Source: Xiphydria camelus
Lineage: Eukaryota; Arthropoda; Insecta; Hymenoptera; Xiphydriidae
Assembly (NCBI GenBank): GCA_963678675.1
Contig: OY783199.1
Coordinates: forward strand, 3,541,501 to 3,605,500
DNA length: 64,000 nt
Reading direction: 5' to 3'
Below, in pieces: positions 31,830 to 45,110 of the stretch; positions within the stretch are counted from its first letter, which is position 1; every line of letters starts with the position of its first letter. The position numbers and the translations under genes were made by a program. The notes under the pieces are model-generated. The model ran no database searches, was not told the DNA's origin, and saw only the letters and a list, made by a program, of their open reading frames with translations.

Positions 31830-34750
31830 ATTTACGAAATATTTTTCAATTTCTTTCATTTGGCTTCACACTCGCTTCTCAATATCATTTATGTACTCTT
31901 TGCATTGCAGTAAATTGTACAGCGATTCAATTGGAGATTTCAAATTTGAGTCGGAATTGGAGCTGAAGTCAAAGTTGGAGTCAGAGCCTGGGAAATTGCC
32001 CCAAAGCTACTGCGGTAAATTCCGGTGAGTAATAATTTCTTATTTTTCTATTACAATTTAGTTTGGTCATCTCTTTCTTTCTGTATTATAATTTCATTTT
32101 ATAACCATATCATTATTGAATTACTAATATTTCAAAGATGATGCTATAGTTACGATGAAAGTTCAAATGCCAAAGTCGTAGGGTTCTAAAGGCCAAACAA
32201 TTTTGTCTATTGAAGCTTCTCTCTTTTTTCGCTTGGTTTCCGAGATATAATAGTGAATCTGATTCTTGAACGGTTGATTCAACTTTCTCGAATCAACAGG
32301 AATAATGACTATTTAAATAAAGAAATATTTTAACTGTGATCACAATTTATTTCTCCCTCTGAGATGACCAATTCATGTAATTCGAATATTTACATGAGGG
32401 GAGGTAACACGGTACACTTTTAAAAGAAAGTTATGACACGATTATGATCATTGATATTAACAAGACCATCACATGTATTTGCATCATGCATGCTTCTATA
32501 ACACAGTATAATCAATCTACTGAATTGCAGAAAGTAAATCTTCCATTGGTTATTGTGAAAAGAGAATCTCTGCTTCTAAATAGTGTTGACCATCATTGTT
32601 TTGTTGATACATGGCAAAAAGCCGAATCTTTGATAAATTCGTTTCGCTATTTTATTGGCATAAGCAAAATTCTATAACATAATTAATTTTGTCTTTGCTA
32701 TCATAGCCAATCGGATAACATGTAATTATTTAGTATATAACGGAAATTGATCTTACCTACAAATTATAAAATCGTTGTGAGTGCATCCTGGAGATGCATT
32801 CATTAAAAGTTTCTCATATCCACGTATGATACCTACATACATACAGAAAGTATGCATACAGTTTGACTGAATGTCTGAATGTCCGTTTTACCATTCTTCA
32901 TGAAATATTTTATATGATACTATACAATAAGCTATTGAAAAGTGTTTGAAAATTTCTTTATGACCATGATATTATTTATTTATGAACATGATACATTTTC
33001 TCATATATTATGTGTGTATATCTAAATTGGTGGTTCTACATCTACTTGTCTTAAATGAAATCGCATTGTTAGCCTAAAATAAAAGCTTAGATTCTCACTT
33101 ATCCATCTGTATAAATCTATCTATAGAATTCTGCCGTTCAAAACGAGTGCATCGATAAATTGACTCGTGGTTTCTCGAATTAATCGCATTGCTCTACTTT
33201 GTACTTTTCCTCTCTTAATAATTTCATACTCTCAGAATTATCCCTCTCGTCCAATCATCGCTCGGAGATACGCGTTTCCGGTTCCCGCGGCTACTGCATT
33301 TTTCTCATCTCCGATTCATCGTCGATAATGCGAAACTCGATTCACTCCGCGAAGAAGGCAGGCGATGACCAACCATGGTTATCCGCAGCCGCGCGGATAC
33401 GTACCCATACGACCTATCCATAACCCACGGAGGAAATATAGGTTAAGAGTTCAATTCATCTTTATGTACGAGCAATGCGATTCATTCGTGGCTACCGATG
33501 CGTATATCGAAGTCATAAAGTATTGTGTAGGTATTGCAAACGTAAGCCCCGCCGGATGTATAGATTCGCCAACTCGGTACTTTGTCCCTTCGCGTTCTGC
33601 TTTTGAATATGGCAAGGATATACGGAATATATACGTACATAGAGAGTTGCAGTCTTTTATATGCGTGTGGTATTATTTCTATTCAGCGAGAAAGAAATGG
33701 AACAGTGCTTAAGGCGCGCGGAAAAGTAGTGGATAGAAAGCGGGTGTACCGCGCTATATATATATAATACATATGTATATACTCTCCTCGCGCGCGCGCT
33801 GCGTCGTGCGTTATTTATATAGGGCTTTCCTAAATCATATGCGGGAAGATGAATGAGTACAAACTTGCGGTGGACTTTATGAATCAGTCAAGGTCGATCG
33901 ACGGCTGTGAATGGTCGATCGGGAGGGGTTTATTCGAGGTTAACGTCGTAAGTCGGTCAATAGGGACGCGCCAAAATATTGGTTGAGTATTTCTGTCCGA
34001 TTTTGAAGGCCCGCTGCGCGGATGATTTGTTCTAATGTTCGCTTCGCTGGGTATCATATTGGTCATTATTTCGCACCTTGACATAGCATCGGGAAAAATC
34101 GAAATTTGAAGTATCGCTAGCCAGAGCCTTTTATTAAATTTTTATGACACTATCGGCAGGCGTCATGTGTTATAATTTCCTTCTCTATTATTCAGGCCAT
34201 TTTTAAAATATTTTTTTAGCCAACATATCAAGTCGAGAATCGAGATATCGACTGTAAATCCGAAGAGACGTTACTATCGGCATCCCGAATCTCAGTTTGA
34301 TTTGATATAGTGCAAAATTACAAACTGAATGCCCGTAATAACAGTGCAGCGAATTCGAGAGAGGAGCCCCGGGCGAAACGTTTGCGCGTCTCGTAATTGG
34401 GCAAAAGCATTGCAGCTGTGATGCGATGTATATAATACGTGTGTCTATATTCGTGGCTCCGTGTGGGTGAGTGGTACTGAATTAAATTATTTGATTCCAA
34501 ATCTTCATCAGGTTAAGCCTGCATTTTATTGCCGGGCAATGGCTTTATTAAAAAGTGAGCCACGAATTACATTAAATTCAATTAATACCATAAATTCTTT
34601 CAAGTCTCTCGGTACGATACTTCGAACATAATATCCAATTAATATATGCAGCGAGGAAGATACGAAATATATATCCTCTTATGAGCGGTTGAATATAGAC
34701 AAGTTTTTACAGAGAGCGTACGGATTATTTTATCAGTGTACGCGGGAAAC
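31830..34750. other. AT-rich region, no gene recognised
   Basis: Scattered short open frames only. Two sites of note: a short frame at 31880-32030 with FESELELKSKLESEPGKLP ending near CCG|GTGAGTAA, and MTNHGYPQPRGYVPIRPIHNP at 33365-33430. Neither belongs to a family I recognise. A (TA)n and CGCG stretch lies at 33750-33800. Confidence 0.35.
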
Positions 34751-35202
34751 CCCGTGTAGAAATTAGTTGGGGATTGTCTTAGTTAAGAAAAGGCTCTTAT
34801 ATAAGGCTGAATTAGGGCTTCTCGAATAAGGGCTTCCTTACTATTACCTTAGTAGAGCCCTGTCGGGGCTTTTTAAGGTGTTCTTACTTTTAAACTGTAA
34901 GACTCTAATAAGGTCAACTTGTAAGGGCCTCTTCAGGGTTTGGTAAGGATGCCCAGTTAAGAAATAAGCAGGCTTTGTTAATGAAAACTTAGAAGGGCCC
35001 TGTCGGGGCATTTCATTATTATTATTACATTTTAAGCTACATACAATTTAGTCCTTATTAAGGCATTCCAATCGGGACTCAATTAATTGCCCTTGATAGG
35101 GGCTCCATGCACCAAACGCTACGCTTCCTCATCAGGGCCCGATTATAAATAGGGCCAAATAATCAGGCCCTTATTACAGCCCTAAGACAATTTCTACACG
35201 GG
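34751..35202. mobile_element. 452-bp MITE-like element with ~20-bp terminal inverted repeats
   Basis: Left end CCCGTGTAGAAATTAG, right end AGACAATTTCTACACGGG, with GATTGTCTTA/TAAGACAATT also paired inside. The inner sequence has several degenerate AAGGGCCCTGTCGGGGC-type units. There is no coding frame and no clear target duplication. Confidence 0.8.
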
Positions 35203-36189
35203 ACGTGGCAAGGTATTTAAACAATTTTAACTCCGCCGTTTTTCAACACCTCGCGAACTTTCCACTTAAAATTTCGTCAAACAGTACTCCAACTGCAATA
35301 AACTCTCTTTCGTGGAAAATAAACTTTCCCAATTTATTAGGCGCTTTTAACCTCTCCTTAAAATGCAGCTCTTTTATAGCCCACCGGATGGACCCGTTAT
35401 ACCTGCCCCTTTAAGACTTATAATTCGTGGAACCTTAGAAATCGAGATAACGAACTAAAAATCAAGAAAAATCGTGGAATTTTGAATTTATCAGTCCTTT
35501 CTCACCGCTTCCAGAATTACTACAAAATCCCCCGACGTAATACTGGTCGCCGTTTTCCGCAAGGGCGCATATTACACATAATCCCTCGCCAAAGACTTTA
35601 TCCACGGGAGCCTATGTATAGTAGACCCCTATAACAACACCCCTATATACACGAAAAGTGTGCGGAGTAGTGAAGAGAACCCTCTATGGCTCCTGCAGGC
35701 GTTGTCGCCCTATCGCTATACGGAAAAAACAAGGCTTTCTCTCTTTCTTTCTCTCTTCTCTGTTCTTCACCTCATACTCTTTTCTTCCTCGCCCAGTATG
35801 TATATACATATATGTATAGCAATCCCTATCCCATCCACGCCCCGAGGTTACAAGGTCGCCCTTATTGTTAGCCCTCCATTCGGGACCCCGCGCATCCTCC
35901 CCCTCCTCTTCTTCCGATCAAAACGCGTGTCTACCGACTCCGGGAGTCATTCCCGATGCGGAGTACGCAACCGTGCCGGTACTTGCACGTCGCGCGCGAT
36001 GTACGTACGGAGATCTTACGGCGGGTATATACTTATATTCCACGTAAGGGGCACACACGTGCGGTATCTGCATATCGCGTACACGCGACCAGGGGAGGTA
36101 TACTCAGAGCTTACGCGCGGCTACGTGACCAGGGGAAAGGGCATCGCGTCTGCAAAAGCGCGCGCGTGTCCCGTGTAGGTACAACACCG
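35203..36189. other. Mixed-composition segment, no gene recognised
   Basis: CT-rich from 35690 to 35790, CpG-rich after 35880. The 172-codon frame at 35660-36178 coexists with other long frames on the same strand and lacks domain features, so I read it as composition-driven. Confidence 0.35.
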
Positions 36190-36224
36190 TTTAACCCCTT
36201 GAGGGGCACATTTTTCAGTTGAAA

Positions 36225-36330
36225 ACAGACGTTTTTTCACTTGAATCACTATTATCTCATTTTTTCGTGAGCTTTTGGCTCATGTTTGTATAATATAATA
36301 TTTTTTTCGATGATTATATTTTTATCTAAT
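36225..36330. repeat. Partial copy of the 38041-38267 element
   Basis: CACTTGAATCACTATTATCTC and GAGCTTTTGGCTCATGTTTG match ACTTCAATCACTATTATCTC and GAGCTTTTAGTTCATATTTG at 38089-38130; the right arm is missing. Confidence 0.65.
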
Positions 36331-36544
36331 GTAAGTGTCCCAATTCTTAACCAGTTGAGCCCAATTCCTAATCACTTGTACATTTAGCTCTCTCAATGAA
36401 AGTATAATATTGACGTGCCTCCAATTAACAGATAGAGGAGAAGGTCCGAATATTGGCCCCTGGTTTATTTACCTAACAAATAACTGTTCATAATAGTATA
36501 AACTTCAGTTTATACGGTAAAATTTATATTGTTACGAATTGTAA

Positions 36545-36650
36545 AAAGTACGCTGTGTCTATTAAAAAAAAATCAGTGTTTCACCTCGAGGAACCCTGTC
36601 ACTGGGATTCGCTGTAAAAATTATTATACCAATCCTTTTTTTCCGTCTCA
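36545..36650. repeat. Half copy of the 42625-42870 element
   Basis: Shares TGTCTATTAAAAAA, CAGTGTTTCACCTCGAGGA and CACTGGGATTCGCTGTAAA with 42791-42870. Confidence 0.65.
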
Positions 36651-36659
36651 GGACTCCGG

Positions 36660-38040
36660 AAAGTCCTAATATGTCCATTGGAATCTGAAAAGACAGACGA
36701 ATGAGAAAAATCGGGAGAGAAAAAGTGGCACGTATGCATGCTATTGCCTCTCAAAGGGTGAAAGTAACGTTCACGTCGTTCGAATATTGTTTAATCATAG
36801 CCACGGGTGGAAAGGGGTGCGAACGCGGGTCGCGATTTTGACCAACAGGTTGCTCGATATATAGCGCCCCACCTCTTCGGCGCGTATGGGGAGAAAAAAT
36901 ATCAGCCGAGAGGAACGCGCCGTCACTGTAAGCGCGGCTTAACTCTCACCCCCGCCCCGGGAGGGTGGCGCGCGCGCCTACGGAATATACGTCGTGTATC
37001 GGGCGGTCCGTTAAACCGGACCATTTGTCGGGAAGTCGCTCACTTCATTGCCGCTCCCTCCGAATAGGAAGAGCGATGCGTCGTATTTGTTAACGGACAG
37101 AAGGACGGTGGGAGGGCGCGACGGCGCCGCTGCCTACTCTGAATACCCACTCCCGCCGACGCGAGCAACCCGCACACCGCGCGCGCGTTGCGGAGGGCGA
37201 AGGAAACGGGGGTATACAGCGACAACCGCGTCTCCCCCAACCCCTCTCTCTTTTCTCGAAGGCGCCGCGAGAATACGTCTCGCGTTATTCACCGTGTGCC
37301 CCTCTCGCGCAGAGGGAGTTTCTTTTTAGATCCCCCTCGCGTGCCCGATCGCCGACACGCGCGCGCGCCGTACGTGCTCCCGCTTCGTATCTTCGTTGGT
37401 ATCTTCGCGGGCCCTCGAGGGCGGCAGGAGGGGGAGAAGAGGGCGATGGGATACCTATCTTTTACCTTTCCCGTCGATAACGAAGGGGATCGGGCGTCCG
37501 TCTCGAGAGCGCTTTGCCCGGCCGCTCACGGTCGTTACGGCTCCTCACCATCCTCCTGTTCGCCCCGCCCCTTTATCTGTATTGCGTATAAAGACCTCGG
37601 CCGACGCTCGCTTTTCGGCGGGGGATCGTCGGCGCTACGCGGAACGGTCGCGGTCCGTGACTAAGGGAGGTCGGGAATTCGATTGGCGATGTGCGGACGT
37701 CGCTCGGTTTGCAGGGAGAAGCGGGGGTGGCTCGCGAGACTGGGGAATCTATAGATGGCTAAAATAAAGTAACGCGTGAGAGAGGGGTAGTTCGATTTTT
37801 TTGCGAATTGGAAATCTGTCGGAAAACTTGAATCTTCTTACATAGCCGAAGAGCGAAGTGTAGCATCAAAGGAATTGTCTGGAAATATCTTTGAAACCGT
37901 AGGGCGTACAAAAAATCTATTCCACTCATTCGATAGGCGCCATCGATCAGATCAAATTTCATACGAGGCATTTTTTCGTGGTGTCAAAAGCCGAAGAAAT
38001 ATAAGAAGCCGAAGATAATAGTTTCAGACGTCTCACTCTC
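36660..38040. other. CpG-rich block, no gene recognised
   Basis: Very rich in CGCG from about 36800 to 37750. Long frames overlap in two or three frames and on both strands (36807-37767), the pattern expected of GC-rich non-coding DNA. It may be a promoter, 5' UTR or CpG-island-like region of a distant gene. Confidence 0.35.
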
Positions 38041-38267
38041 AGTACACCATATGAGACTAAACTTACTCGTCAGGAAAGAAACTTCAATCACTATTATCTC
38101 ATTACCTATGAGCTTTTAGTTCATATTTGTATGATACTTTTTTGAAGATTACGTTTCAATCTACAATAAAGTCTTACATCGATATTGTCCGAAAATTCAT
38201 AAATAATGAGATAATAGTGACTGAAGTTTCTTTCCTGGCGAGTAAGTTTAGCCTCACATGGTATACT
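38041..38267. repeat. 227-bp fold-back (MITE-like) element
   Basis: Arms of about 64 bp: AGTACACCATATGAGACTAA...CAGGAAAGAAACTTCAATCA against TGACTGAAGTTTCTTTCCTG...AGCCTCACATGGTATACT. The middle contains the sequence shared with 36225-36330. Confidence 0.85.
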
Positions 38268-41200
38268 CTTATCTCTCCTCTTCCTCCCAGAACGAAAGAG
38301 GAGAGCAAAAGTCAACGAGCGATCTGATCATAGGGACCACCGTAGACACCCAAAACTCTTCCCCCGAGCAAATTGTCAACGTGTTTCGCGGGAACTCTGC
38401 TCCCCCGATTACGCAGCGCTTCGAATCGAGTCCCTCCTCTGCTCTGGGGCGAGTCCTCTCCCGAGTGTCACAGCGTTTGGCGATCGCGAGTAAATACGGT
38501 CAGAGGACATCCACGATAGGCGTCCCCTCTCGTCCGCCCGTTACCCTCCCGCTGGCGTGCATGCATGCGTGCATCGAACTGCTGCAATTGCGATAGGCGT
38601 AGACGCGATACAACCCTAAACAGTTTCGCGTCCGCCACGACTGCGCGGACACACCGATGCATACGTCACTGTACGTAGGGTTTACGGAGGTACGACGTCC
38701 GACCGTGCACTGACCCTCTTTGACTAGGTACCGCTCGCCGGATGCGCTGTTTGCATCTCGTTACGTGGCTATTTGTTTTTGATTTGATACCGTCATCCTA
38801 GCCTAGTGTAAATAGGAAGGTGTGGAAGAGGTAGCTGGGATCGAGGGAGGGAAGGTGGAAGAGAGGTCGGGTCGACGAGACAACGAGACCGCGTCGGAGG
38901 CAAAGCCTGCGCGAGGTGTATATGTATATGCATGTATCGGGAAGGAGAATAGGCGATTGGCTGCGTATAGCGTGGGTGAAGGGTTAAGCTGGATTTACAT
39001 TTATTGGTCGAATTATACCGAAGGGGAAGTTCGAACGAAGAGGCGGCAGATTAAAGACGCGGGAGCTGTAGGCTTCACAGTGTATTCCTTACTTTTCTTT
39101 ATTCCCATATTTTTTTAAGTTTGCCCTTCTTCACTCTAAAACTCTCGATTTTCCCCCCTTTCCTCTATAATTAAATATTTTTCCTCTAAAATCACCTATT
39201 ATTCAGCTTCTCAGTTGAGTTTTATCTTTTCATCGTTTCGAATTCCGTGAAAAGGGTCAAAATGCTCAATTTCATTCTCGTTCGCAGTGACGCTTGTATT
39301 GTACGGTCTAGACTCTCCGTGGCGCAACGTATTCAGTAATTATTGGTTCCACTCGTCGGGCTTTCGGGGTGTACGGTTTTTTTCTCACTCCCTGAAAGGT
39401 ACGCTATGTTTTTGCTGATATGCGACACGCACATTGTACCCGGTTACCGCAAAATATTCTGAAAACCTCAAATTATCCCGAAAGTCGATATGTCTCGTCG
39501 AAAAGCTGTAATTACGCGGCGTGGAATTTCATTACTCATCTGGAATCTTTCCAATTATCGTATTCACAGAAAATAACGTACACGGAGCTTGATGATACTT
39601 CTTACGCTTTACGCGATCGATGATTCGACTGGAATAACGAGATAAAAATTATTAGTTATCCCGCAACGATCACGACATTATTATTCATAAATTCGAAGTC
39701 ACCGTCTCACATACACCGAAAGAAATATATGCTAGTGCCAACAAATGTTTTCTTCAGTCAAAAGCATGATATAATTTAAATATCAAACCATGTTTTCTTC
39801 ATGCAAGAAAATATTTGATAAACTGAAAGAAATTTTTAGGTTACACAGAAATAAGTACAGCTATATGATAGCAATACTTTAAGGCTTATACATTAGGATC
39901 CACCCTCGCGCCTCCTTGTGTCAGTTCCGCGCTCGCGGCACGTTAATAGCCGCTAGCTCCCATTATCCGTCTCGTCGATCTATAGGGATTCTCCGGCACT
40001 CGAAGGAACCCGCGCCGCCTCCCCCGCGATCGCGTGCCTCGGCCGCACGGCGGAAATGTGCAGCGCGGCCCTCGCATAGCGGGTGAATTCTCGAGGTCGA
40101 GCGTCGGTACGTTGTAAAGTCTGCCACGCGGGAAACCCCGAGGAAGGAGCGACTATAGCGAGAGGAAAGGGGAGCTACATCCGCGCGCGAAAAGTGGTGG
40201 TAGTGCCGTTTCTGACGGGACGTGGCCTACGCGAGAGGGTGAGACGCGGGGGGCGTACCCGTACAAAAGCCGCGCGTAGGAAAACGCGTATAAAGTTGGC
40301 TCCACACGAGCCCGACTTATTTGGCGAACCTCTCGTCGTTGAGCGGCGCGTGTACCGGTCACTGGCCGAGCGAAGTTGCAGTTCGCGGATGCATCGGTCG
40401 TGTGTGCATGGCTCGGAACGGTCCGCGCGCATAAGTCACCGGTCAAGTGGCCGAGCGGCGATGCATTACGCGCGGGGAATGCGGTACTGCAGTGGTAACT
40501 ATAGGAGTACGAGCTGGGAGGGGGTGAGAAATTCAATGAAACGCTTCTCCGAATGATTTGGGAACTAGACCGGCTCGCTCTTCAGTCCGTATTGAGATCT
40601 CACTTTGAGAAATTTATATGGACGCTCAGGCCTCGTTTAGGAAACGCGTATAAAATTGTAACTGTGCGCGGAGATAAGTTTGTAGTGATCAGTTTCATAC
40701 TGAATAGGTATAGAAAGGACGTTTTAGGCAAGTTCTTTATCAAACGACATTTGTCGTGTTAAGGACAAAAGGGTAAATGATATTTCAAAATTATGGCAAA
40801 AATATGTTTTAAAGTAATTAAGGCAAAATATTTAACAGAAATGAAAATTATTATAAAATTTTAAATAAGAACTAGTATATCGCGACATTTTTCTTCTTTT
40901 CAAATTTCAGGAACGATAGTCAGGAGTAGGTATATGCTGTTTTCTTTTCAATCTATAACTGTCGTGACACGTACAATAAGGAAGTGCGTACCTACAATGT
41001 GGGAAAAGGTCTAGTTGAATACGAACCTATATATAATAGAAAGATTTATTTCAGATAAATAAGAATTTATTCGCATCGAACAAAAGTTTATTTGAATTTG
41101 ATAAATGTCTTGCATATCTTTTTAATCAAGTACGAACCTAGTGGAACATTCATTTCATTAAAATAGACTTTTATTCAATGTAAATGAATTCCTATTCATC

Positions 41201-42430
41201 TCAAATCAATTTTGCCATCAGCCTCGTAACCGACTAGACCCTTTTCATGGGTATACCTTTTCTAAAAAATCCGTTCTATATTATCCTGCAGTATGGAATC
41301 GATTACCACAACCTTTTCTCCGTATATGATCGACGATGTATAGTAAAAACTACTTCTACTCGTCCACTCACCCCTTTTCTTGGTACGTATACCCTCTCGA
41401 GTGCTCCAGTCGTGTGAATCCGCCTTAACGTCCACCTACGTAACGTAGTACCCACATACACCGCCGCGCGTATGAACTCACGCGACGGCGGCTGGTGCAC
41501 TACGGACGGCAGCCCCCGGGAGAGTCGTGCATTCAAAGTTCCTGTGTGAGTTTCTCCCTGGCTTCCGATGCTGCCTCCGGTATTTACCGCGCGGCAGCGA
41601 CTCTCAAACGAGTCCGGTGGAACAGAGCGCGTCGTGGCGCGACAAAGATTTCGCGTGGCGCTCGGCGATTCTCGACCTCTCGCCTCCTGACCGCGCGATC
41701 GTACCGCGCGCCGTGCGGTTACTTACGTTCCGCGGCGTTCCCGCCTGCGGGGGGGATCGGAATTTCGAGCACTCTCTCTCGCCGACACCGTTCTCCGCGA
41801 GGACCACCCCCTGTTTCGTTTACCCTGCAGCATCCTCCACCCCTTTGGTATCGCTTTCTCTCGCCTTCTCTCTCTCTCTCGTGCGGGCTCTCTCCCCCCG
41901 AAGAGAGCTGGTCAAAAATCCTCGAAATCCCCTCGTTTCGTCCCTGTCTCGGTTTACACGGGGGTTGCATCCCGCCGCGATGCGGGAGGCGTCCGTGAGG
42001 GTTGGTGGACCCGCGTCCCCATTTTCTCAGCGGGTGGTATCGTCCTCGTCTTCGTCCGTTCCCGTAAACTCTCCCCCACCCACCCCTTTCCACCGTCGCC
42101 CTTGTCTCTGGACTCGACCCTTCTAGTTGGCCATTTTCAATTACGCGAAATTACCTCGCGCGCGGTATTAATAATCCCGTCGGATCTCTCCGCGCCTCCA
42201 CCCTGGCTCTGCGGCGGGCCGTAAATAAAGCGACGCGATGACGGAAGAGCGCGATAATAAGGAGTAAGGTGAATGACGCGGTACGGGCGTCCTGTTTCCG
42301 CGCCTCCCACGCCCCCCGTTTCCTCCCGGCTTCCGCTTTTCGCGTTGGACGCGCGGAATGCGGATAAATCGCGACGGTAAAGCGGCGAGAGGGTGGGGGG
42401 TTTTCTGCCGTCATCTCGCAGTGTTTCTCA
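38268..42430. other. AT-rich and CpG-rich segments alternating; no gene recognised
   Basis: CpG-rich at 38300-38700, 39900-40560 and 41400-42430, AT-rich between. Frames of 157 codons (40083-40556) and 199 codons (41527-42126) are opposed by long antisense frames, contain no recognisable domain and lack matched splice structure. Non-coding is the better reading. Confidence 0.35.
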
Positions 42431-42433
42431 GTC

Positions 42434-43035
42434 GTTTGCATCTGGAGTTGGGGTGCATACAATTTTTTATTAAATAAAAAGAAAGAGGAATGAGTATGGG
42501 GTGGAAATTGACTTATATTTGGTCAAGGGCTGAAGAGAGGGAGAGAGAGAAAGTGAGAGAGAACAATGACAACGAGAGCGCTGTATAGTTTTCTGCCATC
42601 GGAAATGGGAAAACCCATGAATTTTTACAGTTACCCCAGTAACAGGGCTCCTCGAAGTGAAACACTAAAGTTCTTAATAGACCACAACGTACTTTTTACA
42701 GTCCGCAACAGAATAAACATCAATTTATACGGTCAAATTTACTAATCTCTCGTTAATATGTCTCGAGGGTTTGCGGATTTATTCTGCAACTAACTGTCAA
42801 AAGTAAGCTCTGTCTATTAAAAAATTCAGTGTCTCACCACGAGGAGCGCTTTTACTGGGATTCACTGTAAACCTAATCCTTTTTCTCCGTGTTTGCATCT
42901 GGGGACGGGGTGCACTTCATTTTTGAACGAATAAAGGGAAATGGAGATACGCGTGGGATTAAAATTGATTTGTCTCTGGCCAAGGGCTGAAGAGAGAGAA
43001 GGAGAACAATTACAACGAGAGCATTGCATATAGCT
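42434..43035. repeat. Direct duplication (~155 bp) flanking a fold-back element
   Basis: TTTGCATCTGGAGTTGGGGTGC...GGTCAAGGGCTGAAGAGAG...CAACGAGAGCGCTGTATAG at 42434-42590 recurs at 42891-43035. A fold-back element (42625-42870) lies between the two copies. Confidence 0.75.
42625..42870. repeat. ~246-bp fold-back (MITE-like) element
   Basis: Left TTACAGTTACCCCAGTAACAG, CTCCTCGAAGTGAAACACT and TTAATAGACCACAACGTACT are mirrored by GTCTATTAAAAAATTCAGTG, CACCACGAGGAGCG and TACTGGGATTCACTGTAAA on the right. Confidence 0.75.
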
Positions 43036-44446
43036 TAATAATTGCATTGTATTACGGAAATGCTTTGCAGTATGTCGATTGAGCTGTAATTAAATAGCCC
43101 AGTAATCGACGAATGCAGCGCGCAAACATCACGATCGATCGTCATCAAACAGTATTAGAAAAAAAATCGATGGCGATCAGTCGATTCGCCATGAATCAAT
43201 CGCCGCTATAAACTCTCGTAATTTTGTATCGACTTTAGCGTTCACCCCGTTTCCCTGCTACGTTGACGAGATATATAGCACCGCGCCCGAAGCGAGAGCG
43301 AAGCACCCTACACGCGACTCCTCCTCGGGGCCCATCAGTTTCGCGGAACGATAGAAATCGACAGGAATTTCGACACCGGGTCGAGGGAGAAGCTCGCTTA
43401 ATTGCGTTTTTCTCCCCCCCCCCCCCCCTCCGCGTCAATTTACCTACGTATTAATATCAGTTTAGACTTTGGCGGTGGTTAACGGCGGAGCGAGCGAAAG
43501 GGGGTGGGAGGGGTTGCGAAGGTGGAAGACGCGCGGGGGCGATGGTATGGGGGATGAGAGGGATCGTGCCGTGTATAGAGATCTAAGCGAGAGGGCTAGA
43601 GAGAATTTGCTGCCGAAGGGGAACGGATACCGGGGCGAAAGAGAGAGAGAGAGGGCGGCGCGGTAGAAAGAGAAGCGCGGCGGGGAGGGGGCTGGAGGTG
43701 GTGTAACTCCGATGCCATCTATCATGCCCTCGTTCCCCGTCCGCTATCCTCCTTTGCGGCGGCGGAGGAGGCTCTCGAAGATGAATGGGTCGTCGGGCAC
43801 CGTCATCGGTGAGTATCGAAAAGTTTTCTCGGGCGCGCGCAAAGAGGACCCGTTCGGAAAGAGTGTTAATGGACTATTAATTTTTATCGAGAGATCCCTT
43901 TTGTTTCGCGTCTCCGAGGCCGTGCGCGCGATTTCTCGTTCTATAAGCGATCGGTAGGCGGGGGGATACAGGTTGTTATGGGTATACGGGAGCCCCGGCC
44001 CGCGAAAAGGCACTGGACCCTCTCGACAAAAGGGAGGAAGAGAGGGCGCGCGGACCGAGGGAGGGAGGGGGGAGGCTTTAGGGAGACCCGGCGATAACCC
44101 GCAGGCTAACCACGTTCCGCCGATATTTCTAAAACGTAAAACGGAAAATGTGGGTTACGCCCGTGGAATAGAATGGCGCAACGGATAGAGGGAGTCGCTC
44201 GCGCGCCGTACGAAAGGGAGGGTAGAGGGGCTTGGGCTATAGAGATGCACGCTCCGCTCGCCGTGGCACGGATGAGAAATAGGCTCTTCGACGCGAGGCG
44301 ACGTGGCACCCTTGCTCCCCTTCGGTCCTCCTCTGGTATACTGTACCTCCTTGTTCGGGAGAACTGACCCTGCGGGATGACCGACGACCTACCTTTGCGA
44401 TGCGGGCTCGAACGGTGCAGTTTGGCGCTGCAGCGCGAATTTTTTG
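43036..44446. other. CpG- and GA-rich block with a C15 run; no gene recognised
   Basis: An uninterrupted C15 run lies at 43414-43428. From 43460 to 44350 the plus strand is G/A-rich with long frames in several phases on both strands. AAGATGAATGGGTCG...GTCATCG|GTGAGTATC at 43779-43816 is donor-like, but no start or partner exon is supported. Confidence 0.35.
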
Positions 44447-45110
44447 TATATACGTTACGATAAATACTGCAGGTGTTATAAATCGATAGATCGATAGATG
44501 AATAGATATCGTAATAATATTAAACATCTTTGATACCGGCAAGTTCATAAAAGGAATATCTGCGTCCAAAATAAATGTCAGCATATTATATTAAAAACGA
44601 AAATCATAAAAAATTTTCTTCCATACGATAAATTGGAGATGCTCTATTCCACAGCAATTGCGTTACTTTGGAAACGAAACGAGTCATGGTAAAAGTGTCC
44701 CGACAAAAATTGCTCGGATTTGAAAATTGAGCAACTGTTATCGTATCTCATTTGATTCTTTAGATAGCCCAATGGTTCTGTATTATATATGTTGTACGAT
44801 AAATGCTACAGATTTTATAGATAGATGGATAAATATTTTATTAAACATCTTTCATATGAAGTTCTTGAAAGATACGTATATCCATTTAAGAATAATATCC
44901 ACGCATATTAAAAAAAAAAGAAATTCTCTACTTAGTTTTCTTCCATACGATAAATTTGAGATAGGTATTCTATTTCACATCCACTTCATTATCTGGGAAA
45001 TGAAATGAGTCACGATAAAAGTGTCTCAACAAAAATTGCCCATATCTTAAAGCTGAGAAACTTTTATTATTACACTTTTATAATATCTCGTTTGATTCTT
45101 GAGATAGTCC
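44447..45110. repeat. Diverged tandem duplication, two units of about 330 bp
   Basis: ACGATAAATACTGCAGGTGTTAT...TTTTCTTCCATACGATAAAT...GAAACGAGTCATGGTAAAAGTGTC...TTTGATTCTTTAGATAG at 44447-44770 recurs as TACGATAAATGCTACAGATTTTAT...TTTTCTTCCATACGATAAAT...GAAATGAGTCACGATAAAAGTGTC...TTTGATTCTTGAGATAG at 44796-45107. Confidence 0.8.

Noticed and set aside
37040..37767. Overlapping 93-158-codon frames
   Set aside because: Three plus-strand frames and one minus-strand frame overlap in a CGCG-rich block without recognisable motifs.
40083..40556. 157-codon plus-strand frame
   Set aside because: Lies in a CpG-rich block with a 127-codon frame directly antisense; no domain, no splice context, Arg-rich composition.
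41495..42126. 167- and 199-codon frames as genes
   Set aside because: Two plus-strand frames and a 124-codon minus-strand frame overlap in the same GC-rich DNA, the signature of few stop codons by composition.
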